From assembly GCF_001468285.1 (NCBI RefSeq), contig NZ_LNSB01000001.1, positions 240,086-304,085 of the forward strand: DNA of 64,000 nucleotides, read 5' to 3'. The notes under the pieces were generated by a model. That model was not told where the DNA came from, did no database searches, and saw only the letters and a list, made by a program, of their open reading frames with translations. This DNA comes from Sphingopyxis sp. HIX (GTDB lineage Bacteria > Pseudomonadota > Alphaproteobacteria > Sphingomonadales > Sphingomonadaceae). Positions 1-8,024 of this stretch are shown here, piece after piece. The position numbers were made by a program, and so were the translations under genes. Each line of letters opens with the position of its first letter. Position 1 is the first letter of the stretch.

Positions 1-379
1 AGAAGGGCGATTTGACGTTGATGTCCATCACCTTGTCCCAGCCCGCCTCGGGGAAACCCTCGAAGGGTTCGCCCCATGCGGCGCCGGCATTATTGACGAG
101 GATGTCGAGGCGTTCTTCGCGCGCTTCGAGCTCCTTGGCGAGCGCGCGGCAGCCCTCGACCGTCGCGAGATCGACGGGCAGGCCGATGACCTTGCCCGGG
201 TAGCGCGTCTCGAAATCGGCAACCGCGGCCTCGATCTGCGCCGACTTGCGCGCCGAGATATAGACGCGCGCGCAGCCCGCGGCGAGATAGCCCTCGACGA
301 TCATCTGGCCGATGCCGCGCGAGCCGCCGGTGACGAGCGCGATGCGGCCGTCGAGGCCGAACATGTCAGTGAGGTTCAT
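1..379 (-). CDS. SDR family oxidoreductase, 3' part beyond window edge
   Basis: Reverse-strand frame starting with ATG at 379 (MNLTDMFGLDGR...) and running off the left edge, so only about 126 residues are visible. It shows the Rossmann glycine motif TGGSRGIG near residue 18 and the NNAG motif after a 'DILV' strand, both typical of NAD(P)-dependent short-chain dehydrogenases/reductases. The catalytic YxxxK lies outside the window. It follows, after a 108-nt gap, two acyl-CoA dehydrogenase genes on the same strand and probably acts in the same acyl-CoA catabolic unit. Substrate cannot be told. Confidence 0.85.
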   Translation of the reverse strand, partial: MNLTDMFGLDGRIALVTGGSRGIGQMIVEGYLAAGCARVYISARKSAQIEAAVADFETRYPGKVIGLPVDLATVEGCRALAKELEAREERLDILVNNAGAAWGEPFEGFPEAGWDKVMDINVKSPF

Positions 380-391
380 TGGTTGGACTCC

Positions 392-478
392 AATAAATAG
401 GGACAGTCCCTATTTTTCGTTCACGTTGTTTGCGGCGTCCGGGCCCGTCCGGAAAAATAGGGACTGTCCCTATTTATT
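392..478. repeat. Pair of inverted 26-bp repeats (GGGACWGTCCC type)
   Basis: Positions 392-417 and 453-478 are exact reverse complements over 26 bp. Each arm is itself nearly palindromic around AATAGGGAC-W-GTCCCTATT. The pair sits in the gap between an SDR gene and an acyl-CoA dehydrogenase gene that are read in the same direction. The layout is that of a REP/BIME-like intergenic element; similar GGGACTGTCCC palindromes are often seen near RAYT-type transposases, although none is present here. Confidence 0.8.
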
Positions 479-487
479 CGCTCGGCC

Positions 488-1606
488 TCAGTAGCCGTTC
501 ATCCGCGCGACCTGGTCGATGTGATAATGCACGTCGCCCATATATTCGGCGAGCGCGCGGTCGCGCTTCATATAGAGGCCGATGTCATATTCGTCGGTCA
601 TGCCGATGCCGCCGTGCATCTGCACGCCCTCGCGCACGGCGAGGTTGGCGGCGCGGCCGGCCTTGGCCTTGGCGACCGAGACCATCAGCTTGGCGCCCGG
701 ATTGCCCTCGTCGAGCAATTGCTGCGCCTTCATCACGGTCGCACGCGCGACTTCCATCTCGCCATAGAGATGCGCGGCGCGGTGCTGGAGGCCCTGGAAC
801 TCGCCGATCAGCTTGCCGAACTGCTTGCGTTCCTTGAGGTAGGTGACGGTCATGTCCATCGCGCCCTGCCCGACGCCGACCATTTCGGCGGCGGCACCGG
901 TGCGGGTGGCGGCGAGCAGCGCGTCGAGGATCTCGCCGCCGGCATCGACCTCGCCGATCACGGCGTCGGCGTCGAGTTCGACACCGTCGAGGGTGACATG
1001 GCTCGCGAGGCTGGAATCGACGAGGCGCCGCGGGTCGGCGGTGACGCCCTTCGCGTCCTTGGGCACCGCGAACAGGGTGATCCCGCCGTCGGTCTTCGCC
1101 GCGACGATGCTCATGTCGGCGACATGGCCGTGGAGCACGAAGCTCTTCTTGCCGTCGAGGCGGAAGCCGTTGCCGCTACGCGTCGCGGTCGCCGCGATGC
1201 GGTCGGGGCGGTGCTTCGCGCCCTCGTCGATCGCGAGCGCGACGATCGCTTCGCCCGATGCGATCGCGGGGAGCCAGCGACCCGCCTGCGTGCCGCCCGC
1301 CTTCGCGAGCGCGGCGACGGCGCCGACGCTGGTCGCGAGGAAGGGCGACGGGGTCAGGTTGCGGCCAATTTCCTCGAGCACGATGCCCGCCTCCATATGC
1401 CCCATGCCGAGCCCGCCATGCGCCTCCGGCACGAGCATGCCGGGCAGCCCCATTTCGGTGAACTGCGCCCAGAGGTCGCGCGAGAAGCCGGTGGCGTCGG
1501 CACTGTCGCGCAGCTTGCGGAGGTGCGAGACAGGGGCCTGTTCGGCCACGAAGGGCGCGACGCTGTCCTTGAGCATCGCCTGGTCGTCATTGTGATAGAG
1601 CGGCAT
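488..1606 (-). CDS. Acyl-CoA dehydrogenase family protein (short)
   Basis: 372-residue FAD-dependent acyl-CoA dehydrogenase-like protein beginning MPLYHNDDQAMLKDSV. The all-helical N-terminal domain, the middle beta domain and a C-terminal helical domain with 'MHGGIGMTDEYDIGLYMKRDRA' are recognisable. It is shorter than classical members (about 380-400), and the usual C-terminal 'EGT/GGT' catalytic segment is replaced by YMGDVHYH, so it may be the partner subunit of a heteromeric pair. The gene directly upstream (stop 3 nt before this ATG) encodes a second, longer ACAD, which fits an alpha/beta-type heteromeric dehydrogenase of the kind known in actinobacterial steroid side-chain degradation. 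The heteromer idea is inference. Confidence 0.9.
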   Translation of the reverse strand: MPLYHNDDQAMLKDSVAPFVAEQAPVSHLRKLRDSADATGFSRDLWAQFTEMGLPGMLVPEAHGGLGMGHMEAGIVLEEIGRNLTPSPFLATSVGAVAALAKAGGTQAGRWLPAIASGEAIVALAIDEGAKHRPDRIAATATRSGNGFRLDGKKSFVLHGHVADMSIVAAKTDGGITLFAVPKDAKGVTADPRRLVDSSLASHVTLDGVELDADAVIGEVDAGGEILDALLAATRTGAAAEMVGVGQGAMDMTVTYLKERKQFGKLIGEFQGLQHRAAHLYGEMEVARATVMKAQQLLDEGNPGAKLMVSVAKAKAGRAANLAVREGVQMHGGIGMTDEYDIGLYMKRDRALAEYMGDVHYHIDQVARMNGY

Positions 1607-1609
1607 GGG

Positions 1610-2791
1610 TCAGGCTCCGGGCAGGTCGAGGATACGCTTGGCGATGACGTTGAGCATGACTTCGCTCGTCCCGCCTTCGATCGAATTGGCCTTGGTGCGG
1701 AGCCAGCCGCGCGCGCGGGCGCCGCCCTTGGTCTCTTCGCTGTCCCATTCGAGCGCTTCGCTGCCGCCGCCCGACATGACGAGCTCGTGGCGGCGCTTGT
1801 TGAGCTCGGTCCCGACATATTTCATCATGTTCGAGCTGGCCGGATGCGCACGCCCGGTCTTCCACATGTCCATGAAGCGCTCGCCCATCGCGCGATAGGC
1901 AAACACATCGACGTCGAAGGCCGCCATTTCGGCGCGCAGGATCGGGTCGTCGAGTTCGCCCGCGGCGTTCTTGCCGAAGGCCTTGGCGAAGGCGCCGCCG
2001 ATGCTGACCATATCGCCGCCCGCGCCGCCGCCCGAGATCATCTCGCGCTCGTGGCCGAGCAGATATTTGGCGACGTCCCAGCCGCGATTGATCTCTCCGA
2101 TGAACTGCGTCTTCGGCACCGCGACATCGTCGAAGAAGGTTTCGCAGAAGGGCGAGTTGCCGCTGATCAGCAGGATCGGCTTGGTCGTGACGCCCTTGCT
2201 CTCCATGTCGAAGAGCATGAAGGTGATGCCCTGATATTTGTTCGTCTTGTCGGTGCGGACGAGGCAGAAGATCCAGTCGGCCTTGTCGGCGTAGCTGGTC
2301 CAGATCTTCGAGCCGTTGACGACCCAATGGTCGCCCTTGTCCTCGCCGAAGGTCTGGAGCGAGACGAGGTCGCTGCCCGAACCGGGCTCGCTATAGCCTT
2401 GGCACCAGCGGATCTCGCCGCGCGCGATTTCGCCCAGATAATGGACCTTCTGCTCTTCGGTGCCGAATTGCAGCAGCGCGGGGCCGAGCATCCAGATGCC
2501 GAAACTCTGGAGCGGCGGGCGGGCATTGATGCGCGCCATTTCTTGGCGGAAAACCTTGGCCTGTTCGGGGTTGAGGCCCGCGCCGCCATAGGCCTTGGGC
2601 CAGTCGGGCACGGTATAGCCCTTGGCGACGCAGCGTTCGAGCCACAGCTTCTGCGCGTCGTTCTTGAAGACCATCTTGCGCCCGCCCCAGCAGACATCGT
2701 CCTCGTCGCGGACGGGTTCGCGCATTTCGGGGGGGCAATTTTCTTCCAACCAGGCGCGCACTTCGGCGCGGAAAGCGTCCAGATCGCTCAT
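1610..2791 (-). CDS. Acyl-CoA dehydrogenase family protein
   Basis: 393-residue flavin acyl-CoA dehydrogenase (MSDLDAFRAEVRAWLEENCP...). The FAD-binding stretch 'GYSEPGSGSDLVSLQT' and the C-terminal 'SIEGGTSEVMLNVIAKR' with a candidate catalytic Glu are present. ATG at 2791 is preferred over an upstream frame extension to 2818 because AGAGGAG lies just before it and alignment to the family starts there. It is first in a minus-strand unit with the shorter ACAD (3-nt gap) and, further on, an SDR. It faces an oppositely oriented SDR gene across a 172-nt gap that carries a palindromic putative operator. Confidence 0.92.
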   Translation of the reverse strand: MSDLDAFRAEVRAWLEENCPPEMREPVRDEDDVCWGGRKMVFKNDAQKLWLERCVAKGYTVPDWPKAYGGAGLNPEQAKVFRQEMARINARPPLQSFGIWMLGPALLQFGTEEQKVHYLGEIARGEIRWCQGYSEPGSGSDLVSLQTFGEDKGDHWVVNGSKIWTSYADKADWIFCLVRTDKTNKYQGITFMLFDMESKGVTTKPILLISGNSPFCETFFDDVAVPKTQFIGEINRGWDVAKYLLGHEREMISGGGAGGDMVSIGGAFAKAFGKNAAGELDDPILRAEMAAFDVDVFAYRAMGERFMDMWKTGRAHPASSNMMKYVGTELNKRRHELVMSGGGSEALEWDSEETKGGARARGWLRTKANSIEGGTSEVMLNVIAKRILDLPGA

Positions 2792-2837
2792 CGCAGGGGC
2801 TCCTCTTCCGGCGGGCAAATTAGGGGGAGTCGGCTGC

Positions 2838-2853
2838 TTTACGCAAGCGTCAA
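2838..2853. promoter_or_regulatory. Putative operator TTTACGCAAGCGTCAA
   Basis: Imperfect palindrome (TTTACGC-AA-GCGTCAA) in the divergent gap between the ACAD gene (start 2791, minus) and the SDR gene (start 2964, plus). It resembles the site at 5359-5372 (TTACGT-GA-ACGTAA), and both have the general form TTnACGY-NN-RCGTnAA described for LiuR-like MerR regulators of acyl-CoA catabolism. The identity of the regulator is inference. Confidence 0.4.
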
Positions 2854-2963
2854 CTTGGGAAGGCCGACCTGCCGTTACGGCGCCGTAGCGTCGGATTGCG
2901 GGCCGTTGACGCGGCTTCCGGCGCGCCTAAGCTAGGTCGCAAAAGAAAACGGGAGCAGAGGAT

Positions 2964-3821
2964 ATGCGATTCGCAGGCAAGGTCGCCGTGGTCACCGGCG
3001 CGGCATCGGGCATCGGCAAGGCGACGGTCTTGAAACTGGCGAGCGAGGGCGCGCATGTCTTCGCCGCCGACATCGACCTCGCGGGCGGGCAGGCGCTCGC
3101 CGCTTCGTCGAACGGCAAGATCGACTTCGTCCCGTGCGACGTGACGCGCCCCGCCGATATCGAGATATTGATGGACACCGCCGCGGCGAAGGGCGGCGGG
3201 ATCGACATCCTGTTCAACAATGCCGCCGCGGGCGGCGACCGCGCGCCGATCGACGAGATCAGCCCCGAGGGATGGGACCGGACGATGGACCTGGTGCTGA
3301 AGTCCGTGGCGATGGGCATCCGCTACGCCGCACCGCATATGAAGCATCGGCCGGGCGCGAGCATCGTCAACACCGCGAGCGTCGCGGCGCTCGGCGCGGG
3401 CTATTCGCCGATCGCCTATGCCGTCGCCAAGGCAGGGGTGCTGCACCTGTCGAAGGTCGCCGCGACCGACCTCGCGCAATACGGCATCCGCGTGAACGCG
3501 ATCTGCCCTGGCTTCATCAACACCAATATCTTCACCGCGTCGCTCGAGGTGCCCGACGCGATGAAGGCGCAGGCGAACGAGATCATTGCCGGCATGAGCG
3601 CGCAGGCGCAGCCCGTCGCGCGCGGCGGCCAGCCCGAGGATATCGCCAATGCGGTCGCCTATCTCGCGAGCGAGGAGTCGAGCTTCATGACCGGCACGCA
3701 CCTGCTGGTCGACGGCGGGCTGACGATCGGCCAGCGCCACGCCTGGGACAAGGAGAGCCCGGGCATGTTCGACGCGCTGACCCAGATGGAGGAGGCGGCG
3801 AAGGCGGGAGCCGCGGCGTGA
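2964..3821 (+). CDS. SDR family oxidoreductase
   Basis: 285-residue classical SDR. The cofactor motif TGAASGIG is at residues 12-19, NNAAAG follows strand 4, and the catalytic Tyr-Lys pair is in YAVAK. An Asp (AADIDLAG) after strand 2 suggests preference for NAD(H). The C-terminus carries an extra ~25 residues (GQRHAWDKESPGMFDALTQM) beyond the usual 'VDGG' end. GTG of the following transporter gene overlaps its stop by 3 nt, so the two are translationally coupled. Probably oxidises a hydroxyl group of a catabolic intermediate; substrate unknown. Confidence 0.9.
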   Translation: MRFAGKVAVVTGAASGIGKATVLKLASEGAHVFAADIDLAGGQALAASSNGKIDFVPCDVTRPADIEILMDTAAAKGGGIDILFNNAAAGGDRAPIDEISPEGWDRTMDLVLKSVAMGIRYAAPHMKHRPGASIVNTASVAALGAGYSPIAYAVAKAGVLHLSKVAATDLAQYGIRVNAICPGFINTNIFTASLEVPDAMKAQANEIIAGMSAQAQPVARGGQPEDIANAVAYLASEESSFMTGTHLLVDGGLTIGQRHAWDKESPGMFDALTQMEEAAKAGAAA

Positions 3822-5278
3822 CCGCCGCCGCCAAGGCCGTGCCCGACGCGCGGCGGCTGCCCGTCTGGCTCAAGGCCACCCACGGGCTGGGCAGCATCGC
3901 CTATGGCGTCAAGGACAATGGTTTCGCGACCTTCCTGCTGCTGTTCTACAACCAGGTCATCGGGCTCGACGCGGGCGTCGTCGGCGCCGCGATCATGGTC
4001 GCGCTGTTTGCCGACGCGCTGGTCGATCCGATCATCGGCGAGCTGACCGACCGCACGCGCAGCCGCTGGGGGCGCCGCCTGCCCTGGCTTTACGGCGCGC
4101 CGATTCCGCTCGCGATCATGTGGATGCTGCTGTGGAGCCCGCCCGAGATGAGCGACGCCGCGACGATCGGCTGGCTGATCGCCTTTGCGATCATCGTGCG
4201 CGCGCTGGTGTCGATGTGCGAGGTGCCGTCGGTCGCGATCGTGCCCGAGCTGACCGCCGATTATGACGAGCGCACGGTAGTGATGCGCTATCGCTTCCTG
4301 TTCGGCTGGGGCGGCGGCCTCCTGATCCTGCTGCTCGCTTATGGCGTGTTCTTCGGCGGGCCGAAGGGGCTCGTCGATCCCGACGGCTATTTCCCCTATG
4401 CGCTGACCGGGGCGCTGATGATGGCGGGCGCGGTGATGATCTCCGCCGCGGGACAGCACAAGCGGATCGCGGTGTCGAACCTGGCCGATGCGAAGCCGGC
4501 GGGCAGCATCGGCGATATATTGCGCGAGATGAAGAAGACGCTGTCGAACCGCGCCTTCCTGTGGCTGATCTTCGCCGCGCTGTTCGGCTTCATCAACCAG
4601 GGCATCACCTTCTCGATGACCAATTATATGCTCGGATTTTTCTGGAAGCTCGATCAGGGCGAGATGATCACATACGTCTTCCTGCTGTTCGGGACGATGA
4701 TCGCGGCCTTTCTGCTCGTCGCCCCGCTGTCGCGGGCGCTCGGCAAGCGCGAGGGGGCGATCGCCGCGGGGGCGATCACGCTGACCGTCAACACGGCGAT
4801 GTATTTCACCTGGATCCAGGGGGTCTTCCCCGGCCTGCCCGGCAAGCCCGCGGTCGAGGCGATGTTCGCGCTGGTCTTCGTCTCGAACACCTTCGCGATC
4901 ATCCTGATGATCCTGTCCTCGTCGATGATGGCCGACGTCGTCGAAGCCTCGCAGAGCGAGACCGGGCGGCGGTCCGAGGGGCTGTTCTTCGCGGGCTATT
5001 TCTTCATGCAGAAATGCGCGACGGGCATCGGCATCTTCATCGCGGGGCAGATATTGTCCTACGCCGCCTTCCCCGCCGCGGCGAAGCCCGGCGAGGTCGG
5101 CGATGCGGTGCTCACCGACCTCGCCTGGGGCTATATGCTCGCGGTGCTGGTGATCGGGCTGATGGGGCTGATCGTGACGCGGCAATTCCCGATCTCGCGC
5201 GCCGATCACGAGGCGCGGCTGGCGTTGCTCGACGATGCGGCGCGCGCCGAGCCCGACGCGAGCGGCGCGCATCCGTAA
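3818..5278 (+). CDS. MFS transporter, GPH (sugar/cation symporter) family
   Basis: 486-residue inner-membrane transporter with about 12 hydrophobic segments. The signature between helices 2 and 3, '[20 protein letters not shown]', is characteristic of glycoside-pentoside-hexuronide:cation symporters (MFS_2). GTG at 3818 is chosen because it overlaps the stop of the SDR gene and is followed by a short cytoplasmic leader ([19 protein letters not shown]) before helix 1. Sphingomonads carry many GPH-type carriers beside catabolic genes with non-sugar substrates, so the cargo may be the compound degraded by this cluster. Confidence 0.88.
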   Translation: MTAAAKAVPDARRLPVWLKATHGLGSIAYGVKDNGFATFLLLFYNQVIGLDAGVVGAAIMVALFADALVDPIIGELTDRTRSRWGRRLPWLYGAPIPLAIMWMLLWSPPEMSDAATIGWLIAFAIIVRALVSMCEVPSVAIVPELTADYDERTVVMRYRFLFGWGGGLLILLLAYGVFFGGPKGLVDPDGYFPYALTGALMMAGAVMISAAGQHKRIAVSNLADAKPAGSIGDILREMKKTLSNRAFLWLIFAALFGFINQGITFSMTNYMLGFFWKLDQGEMITYVFLLFGTMIAAFLLVAPLSRALGKREGAIAAGAITLTVNTAMYFTWIQGVFPGLPGKPAVEAMFALVFVSNTFAIILMILSSSMMADVVEASQSETGRRSEGLFFAGYFFMQKCATGIGIFIAGQILSYAAFPAAAKPGEVGDAVLTDLAWGYMLAVLVIGLMGLIVTRQFPISRADHEARLALLDDAARAEPDASGAHP

Positions 5279-5358
5279 CGGAAAAATGCGCCGCGCGGCG
5301 AAAGGGTGTAATTTTAGGGCTGCAAGGCTTGGCAGCGCGGACGAATCGGTCCAAGGGC

Positions 5359-5372
5359 TTACGTGAACGTAA
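5359..5372. promoter_or_regulatory. Palindrome TTACGTGAACGTAA, putative operator
   Basis: Perfect 6-bp arms (TTACGT / ACGTAA) with a 2-bp spacer, 16 nt before the ATG of the acyl-CoA dehydrogenase gene at 5389 and followed by the ribosome-binding stretch AAAGGGAAAGGAA. Its form is close to that of the site at 2838-2853, so one regulator may act on both. Confidence 0.45.
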
Positions 5373-5388
5373 AGGGAAAGGAACACAG

Positions 5389-6678
5389 ATGGATTTCGAC
5401 CTCACCGAACGGCAGCAATATTGGCAGGGCCGCGTGCGCGAATTCATCGATCGCAAGATCCGCCCCGCGGTGCCGACCTATTATGAGCAGGACGCCGCCG
5501 GCGACCGCTGGAAAGTGATCCAGATCGTCGAGGATCTGAAGGCCGAGGCGAAGGCCGCGGGCATCTGGAACCTGTTCATGCCGCCGCGGAGCGCCGCGCA
5601 CCACCATGTCGACGAGACCTTCGAGTTCGAGGGGCCCGGCCTCACCAACCTCGAATATGCGCTCTGCGCCGAGGAGATGGGGCGCGTCGGCTTCGCGAGC
5701 GAAGTGTTCAACTGCTCGGCGCCCGATACCGGCAATATGGAAGTGTTCCATCGTTACGGCACGCGCGCGCAGAAGGAAAAATATCTCGGCCGCCTGATGA
5801 ATGGCGAGATCCGCTCGGCCTTCCTGATGACCGAGCCCGCGGTCGCTTCGTCCGACGCGACCAACATCGAGACGCGGATCGAGCGCGACGGCGACGACTA
5901 TGTCATCAACGGCACCAAATGGTGGTCGTCGGGCGCGGGCGACCCGCGCTGCGAGATCGCGATCGTGATGGGCAAGACCGACTTCGGCGCCAAGCGCCAC
6001 CAGCAGCAGTCGATGGTGCTGATGCCGCTGAATTCGCCGGGGGTGAACATCAAGCGCCACCTGCCCGTCTTCGGCTATGACGACGCGCCGCACGGCCATA
6101 TGGAAATCGAGCTGAAGGACGTGCGCGTCAACGCCGAGGAAGCGATGCTGCTGGGCGAAGGCCGCGGCTTCGAGATCGCGCAGGGACGCCTCGGGCCGGG
6201 CCGCATCCATCACTGCATGCGCACGATCGGTGTTGCGGAAGAGGCGATTTCGAAGATGGCGAAGCGGCTGCAGTCGCGCGTCGCCTTCGGCAAGAAGATC
6301 GCCGAATACAGCATCTGGGAGCATCGCATCGCGCGCGCGCGCATCGATATCGAGATGACGCGCCTGCTGTGCCTCAAGGCCGCCGACATGATGGACAAGG
6401 TCGGCAACAAGTCGGCCGCGGCCGAAATCGCGATGATCAAGGTACAGGCGCCGAACATGGCGCTGTCGATCATCGACGACGCGATCCAGGCGCACGGCGC
6501 CGGCGGCGTGTCGGAGGATTTCGGGCTGGCCAAGGCCTATGCGCACCAGCGCACGCTGCGCCTGGCCGACGGTCCCGACGAGGTCCACGAACGCGCGATC
6601 GCGCGGATCGAATTCGCCAAGCACAGCGAAGCGAGCGAGCCGGGCTTTTCGTCGGGCGACATCGGCGTTTCGCGCTAA
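5389..6678 (+). CDS. Acyl-CoA dehydrogenase, ACAD10/ACAD11-like
   Basis: 429-residue flavoprotein ([19 protein letters not shown]...). It has the [17 protein letters not shown]/substrate loop, [13 protein letters not shown], and the C-terminal [11 protein letters not shown]...[11 protein letters not shown] segment that marks the ACAD10/11-like branch (LvaC type) rather than chain-length dehydrogenases. In eukaryotic ACAD10/11 this domain is fused to an APH-type kinase. Here a free APH-type kinase gene lies 1.3 kb downstream (8025), and in the bacterial levulinate pathway such a kinase and dehydrogenase act on 4-hydroxyacyl-CoA. Start ATG 5389 has AAAGGAA upstream. The functional link is inference. 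Confidence 0.9.
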   Translation: MDFDLTERQQYWQGRVREFIDRKIRPAVPTYYEQDAAGDRWKVIQIVEDLKAEAKAAGIWNLFMPPRSAAHHHVDETFEFEGPGLTNLEYALCAEEMGRVGFASEVFNCSAPDTGNMEVFHRYGTRAQKEKYLGRLMNGEIRSAFLMTEPAVASSDATNIETRIERDGDDYVINGTKWWSSGAGDPRCEIAIVMGKTDFGAKRHQQQSMVLMPLNSPGVNIKRHLPVFGYDDAPHGHMEIELKDVRVNAEEAMLLGEGRGFEIAQGRLGPGRIHHCMRTIGVAEEAISKMAKRLQSRVAFGKKIAEYSIWEHRIARARIDIEMTRLLCLKAADMMDKVGNKSAAAEIAMIKVQAPNMALSIIDDAIQAHGAGGVSEDFGLAKAYAHQRTLRLADGPDEVHERAIARIEFAKHSEASEPGFSSGDIGVSR

Positions 6679-6686
6679 AGCATAAT

Positions 6687-6768
6687 CCGTTCGTGCCGAG
6701 CTTGTCGAAGCACCGTCCTTCCTTGTCCCGAAGAAAGAACGGCCCTTCGACAGGCTCAGGGCGAACGG
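6687..6768. repeat. Sphingomonad-type intergenic palindromic repeat
   Basis: Left arm 6687-6710 and right arm 6745-6768 match as inverted repeats with about 4 mismatches in 24 bp. The core CTTCGACAGGCTCAGG-GCGAACG is of a type found many times between genes in Sphingomonadales. It fills the gap between the ACAD and alcohol dehydrogenase genes. It may form a stable hairpin in the transcript. Confidence 0.8.
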
Positions 6769-6784
6769 CCTGAGAGGACAGTTC

Positions 6785-7876
6785 ATGACCAAAGCCGCCA
6801 TCCTGATCGAAGCCGGCCAGCCGCTGTCGATCGAGACCGTCCAGATCGCCGATTGCGGCCCGCACGAGGTGCGCATCCGCACCGCGGCCTGCGGCCTGTG
6901 CCATTCGGACCTGCATTTCATCGACGGCGCCTATCCGCATCCCCTTCCGGCGATCCCGGGCCATGAGGCGGCGGGGATCGTCGAGGCGGTGGGCAGCGAG
7001 GTGCGTATGGTCAAGGTCGGCGACGCGGTGGTGACCTGCCTCAGCGCCTTCTGCGGCCACTGCGAATTCTGCGTTTCGGGCCGCATGTCCTTGTGCATGG
7101 GCGGCGACACGCGCCGCGCGCCCGGCCAGCCGCCGCGCATCACGCGCCCCGACGGCAGCGTGGTCAACCAGATGCTCAACCTCAGCGCCTTTGCCGAGAC
7201 GATGCTGGTGCACGAACATGCCTGCGTGCGCATCGACCCCGACATGCCGCTCGACCGCGCCGCGGTGATCGGCTGCGCGGTGACCACCGGCGCGGGAACG
7301 ATCTTCAACGCGTGCAAGGTGACCCCGGGCGAGACCGTCGCGGTGGTCGGCTGCGGCGGCGTGGGCCTCGCGACGATCAACGCCGCGAAGATCGCCGGCG
7401 CGGGGCGCATCATCGCCGCCGACCCGGTGCCCGAGAAGCGCGAACTCGCGAAGAAGCTCGGCGCGACCGACGTCGTCGATGCGCTGTCCGACGATGCCGC
7501 GAAGCAAATCCTCGAAATCTCGAAGGGCGGGGTCGATCATGCGATCGAGGCCGTGGGACGTCCCGCCTCGGCGAGCCTCGCGGTTGCGTCGCTGCGCCGC
7601 GGCGGCACCGCGACGATCCTGGGCATGATGCCTTTGTCCGAAAAGGTCGGCCTGTCGGCGATGGACCTGCTCAGCGGCAAGAAATTGCAGGGCGCGATCA
7701 TGGGGGGCAACCGCTTCCCCGTCGATATCCCGCGGCTCGTCGATTTTTACCTGCGCGGGCTGCTCGACCTCGACAGCATCGTCGCCGAGACGATCCCGCT
7801 CGAAAAGGTCAACGAAGGGTTCGAAGCCATGAAGAAGGGCGATGCCGCGCGGTCGGTGATCGTGTTCGACCAGTGA
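6785..7876 (+). CDS. Zinc-dependent alcohol dehydrogenase (MDR family)
   Basis: 363-residue medium-chain dehydrogenase. Catalytic zinc ligands are recognisable as C39 (CGLCHSD) and H60-E61 (PGHEAAG). The structural-zinc cysteines are C90, C93, C96 and C104. The Rossmann motif GCGGVG lies mid-protein. The general type is class III/benzyl-alcohol-like, NAD-dependent oxidation of a primary alcohol. GAGAGGAC precedes the ATG. It lies within the acyl-CoA catabolic cluster and could supply the aldehyde or acid that enters CoA activation. Confidence 0.92.
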   Translation: MTKAAILIEAGQPLSIETVQIADCGPHEVRIRTAACGLCHSDLHFIDGAYPHPLPAIPGHEAAGIVEAVGSEVRMVKVGDAVVTCLSAFCGHCEFCVSGRMSLCMGGDTRRAPGQPPRITRPDGSVVNQMLNLSAFAETMLVHEHACVRIDPDMPLDRAAVIGCAVTTGAGTIFNACKVTPGETVAVVGCGGVGLATINAAKIAGAGRIIAADPVPEKRELAKKLGATDVVDALSDDAAKQILEISKGGVDHAIEAVGRPASASLAVASLRRGGTATILGMMPLSEKVGLSAMDLLSGKKLQGAIMGGNRFPVDIPRLVDFYLRGLLDLDSIVAETIPLEKVNEGFEAMKKGDAARSVIVFDQ

Positions 7877-7897
7877 CGCGCGCGATGATCATTCACA

Positions 7898-8020
7898 CCC
7901 TCCCCTTCAGGGGAGGGCAGCGAGACTTGGGAACTTGTTCCCTAGTCGCAGCGGGTGGGGGCCGTCGGCCTCGCGCAAGGCCGATGGCCCCCACCCCAAC
8001 CCCTCCCCTGAAGGGGAGGG
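7898..8020. repeat. Inverted-repeat element with 20-bp perfect arms
   Basis: Positions 7898-7917 and 8001-8020 are perfect 20-bp inverted repeats (CCCTCCCCT-TC/GA-AGGGGAGGG). Inside is the pair GGGTGGGGGCC...GGCCCCCACCCC around 'GGCCTCGCGCAAGGCC'. The right arm ends 4 nt before the ATG of the kinase gene at 8025 and contains AAGGGGAGGGG, the only purine-rich stretch able to serve as its Shine-Dalgarno. Confidence 0.8.
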
Positions 8021-8024
8021 GCTT

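Noticed and set aside
521..2935. Very long open frame on the plus strand opposite two acyl-CoA dehydrogenase genes
   Set aside because: GC-rich antisense frame; its translation is rich in His, Arg, Asp and Ala without family motifs, while the minus strand encodes two clear ACADs. The same holds for antisense frames at 3659-5386, 12801-14936 and 58031-60421.
6687..8022. Short direct and inverted repeats as a CRISPR array
   Set aside because: Units are paired palindromes, not regularly spaced direct repeats with unique spacers, and no cas genes are present.
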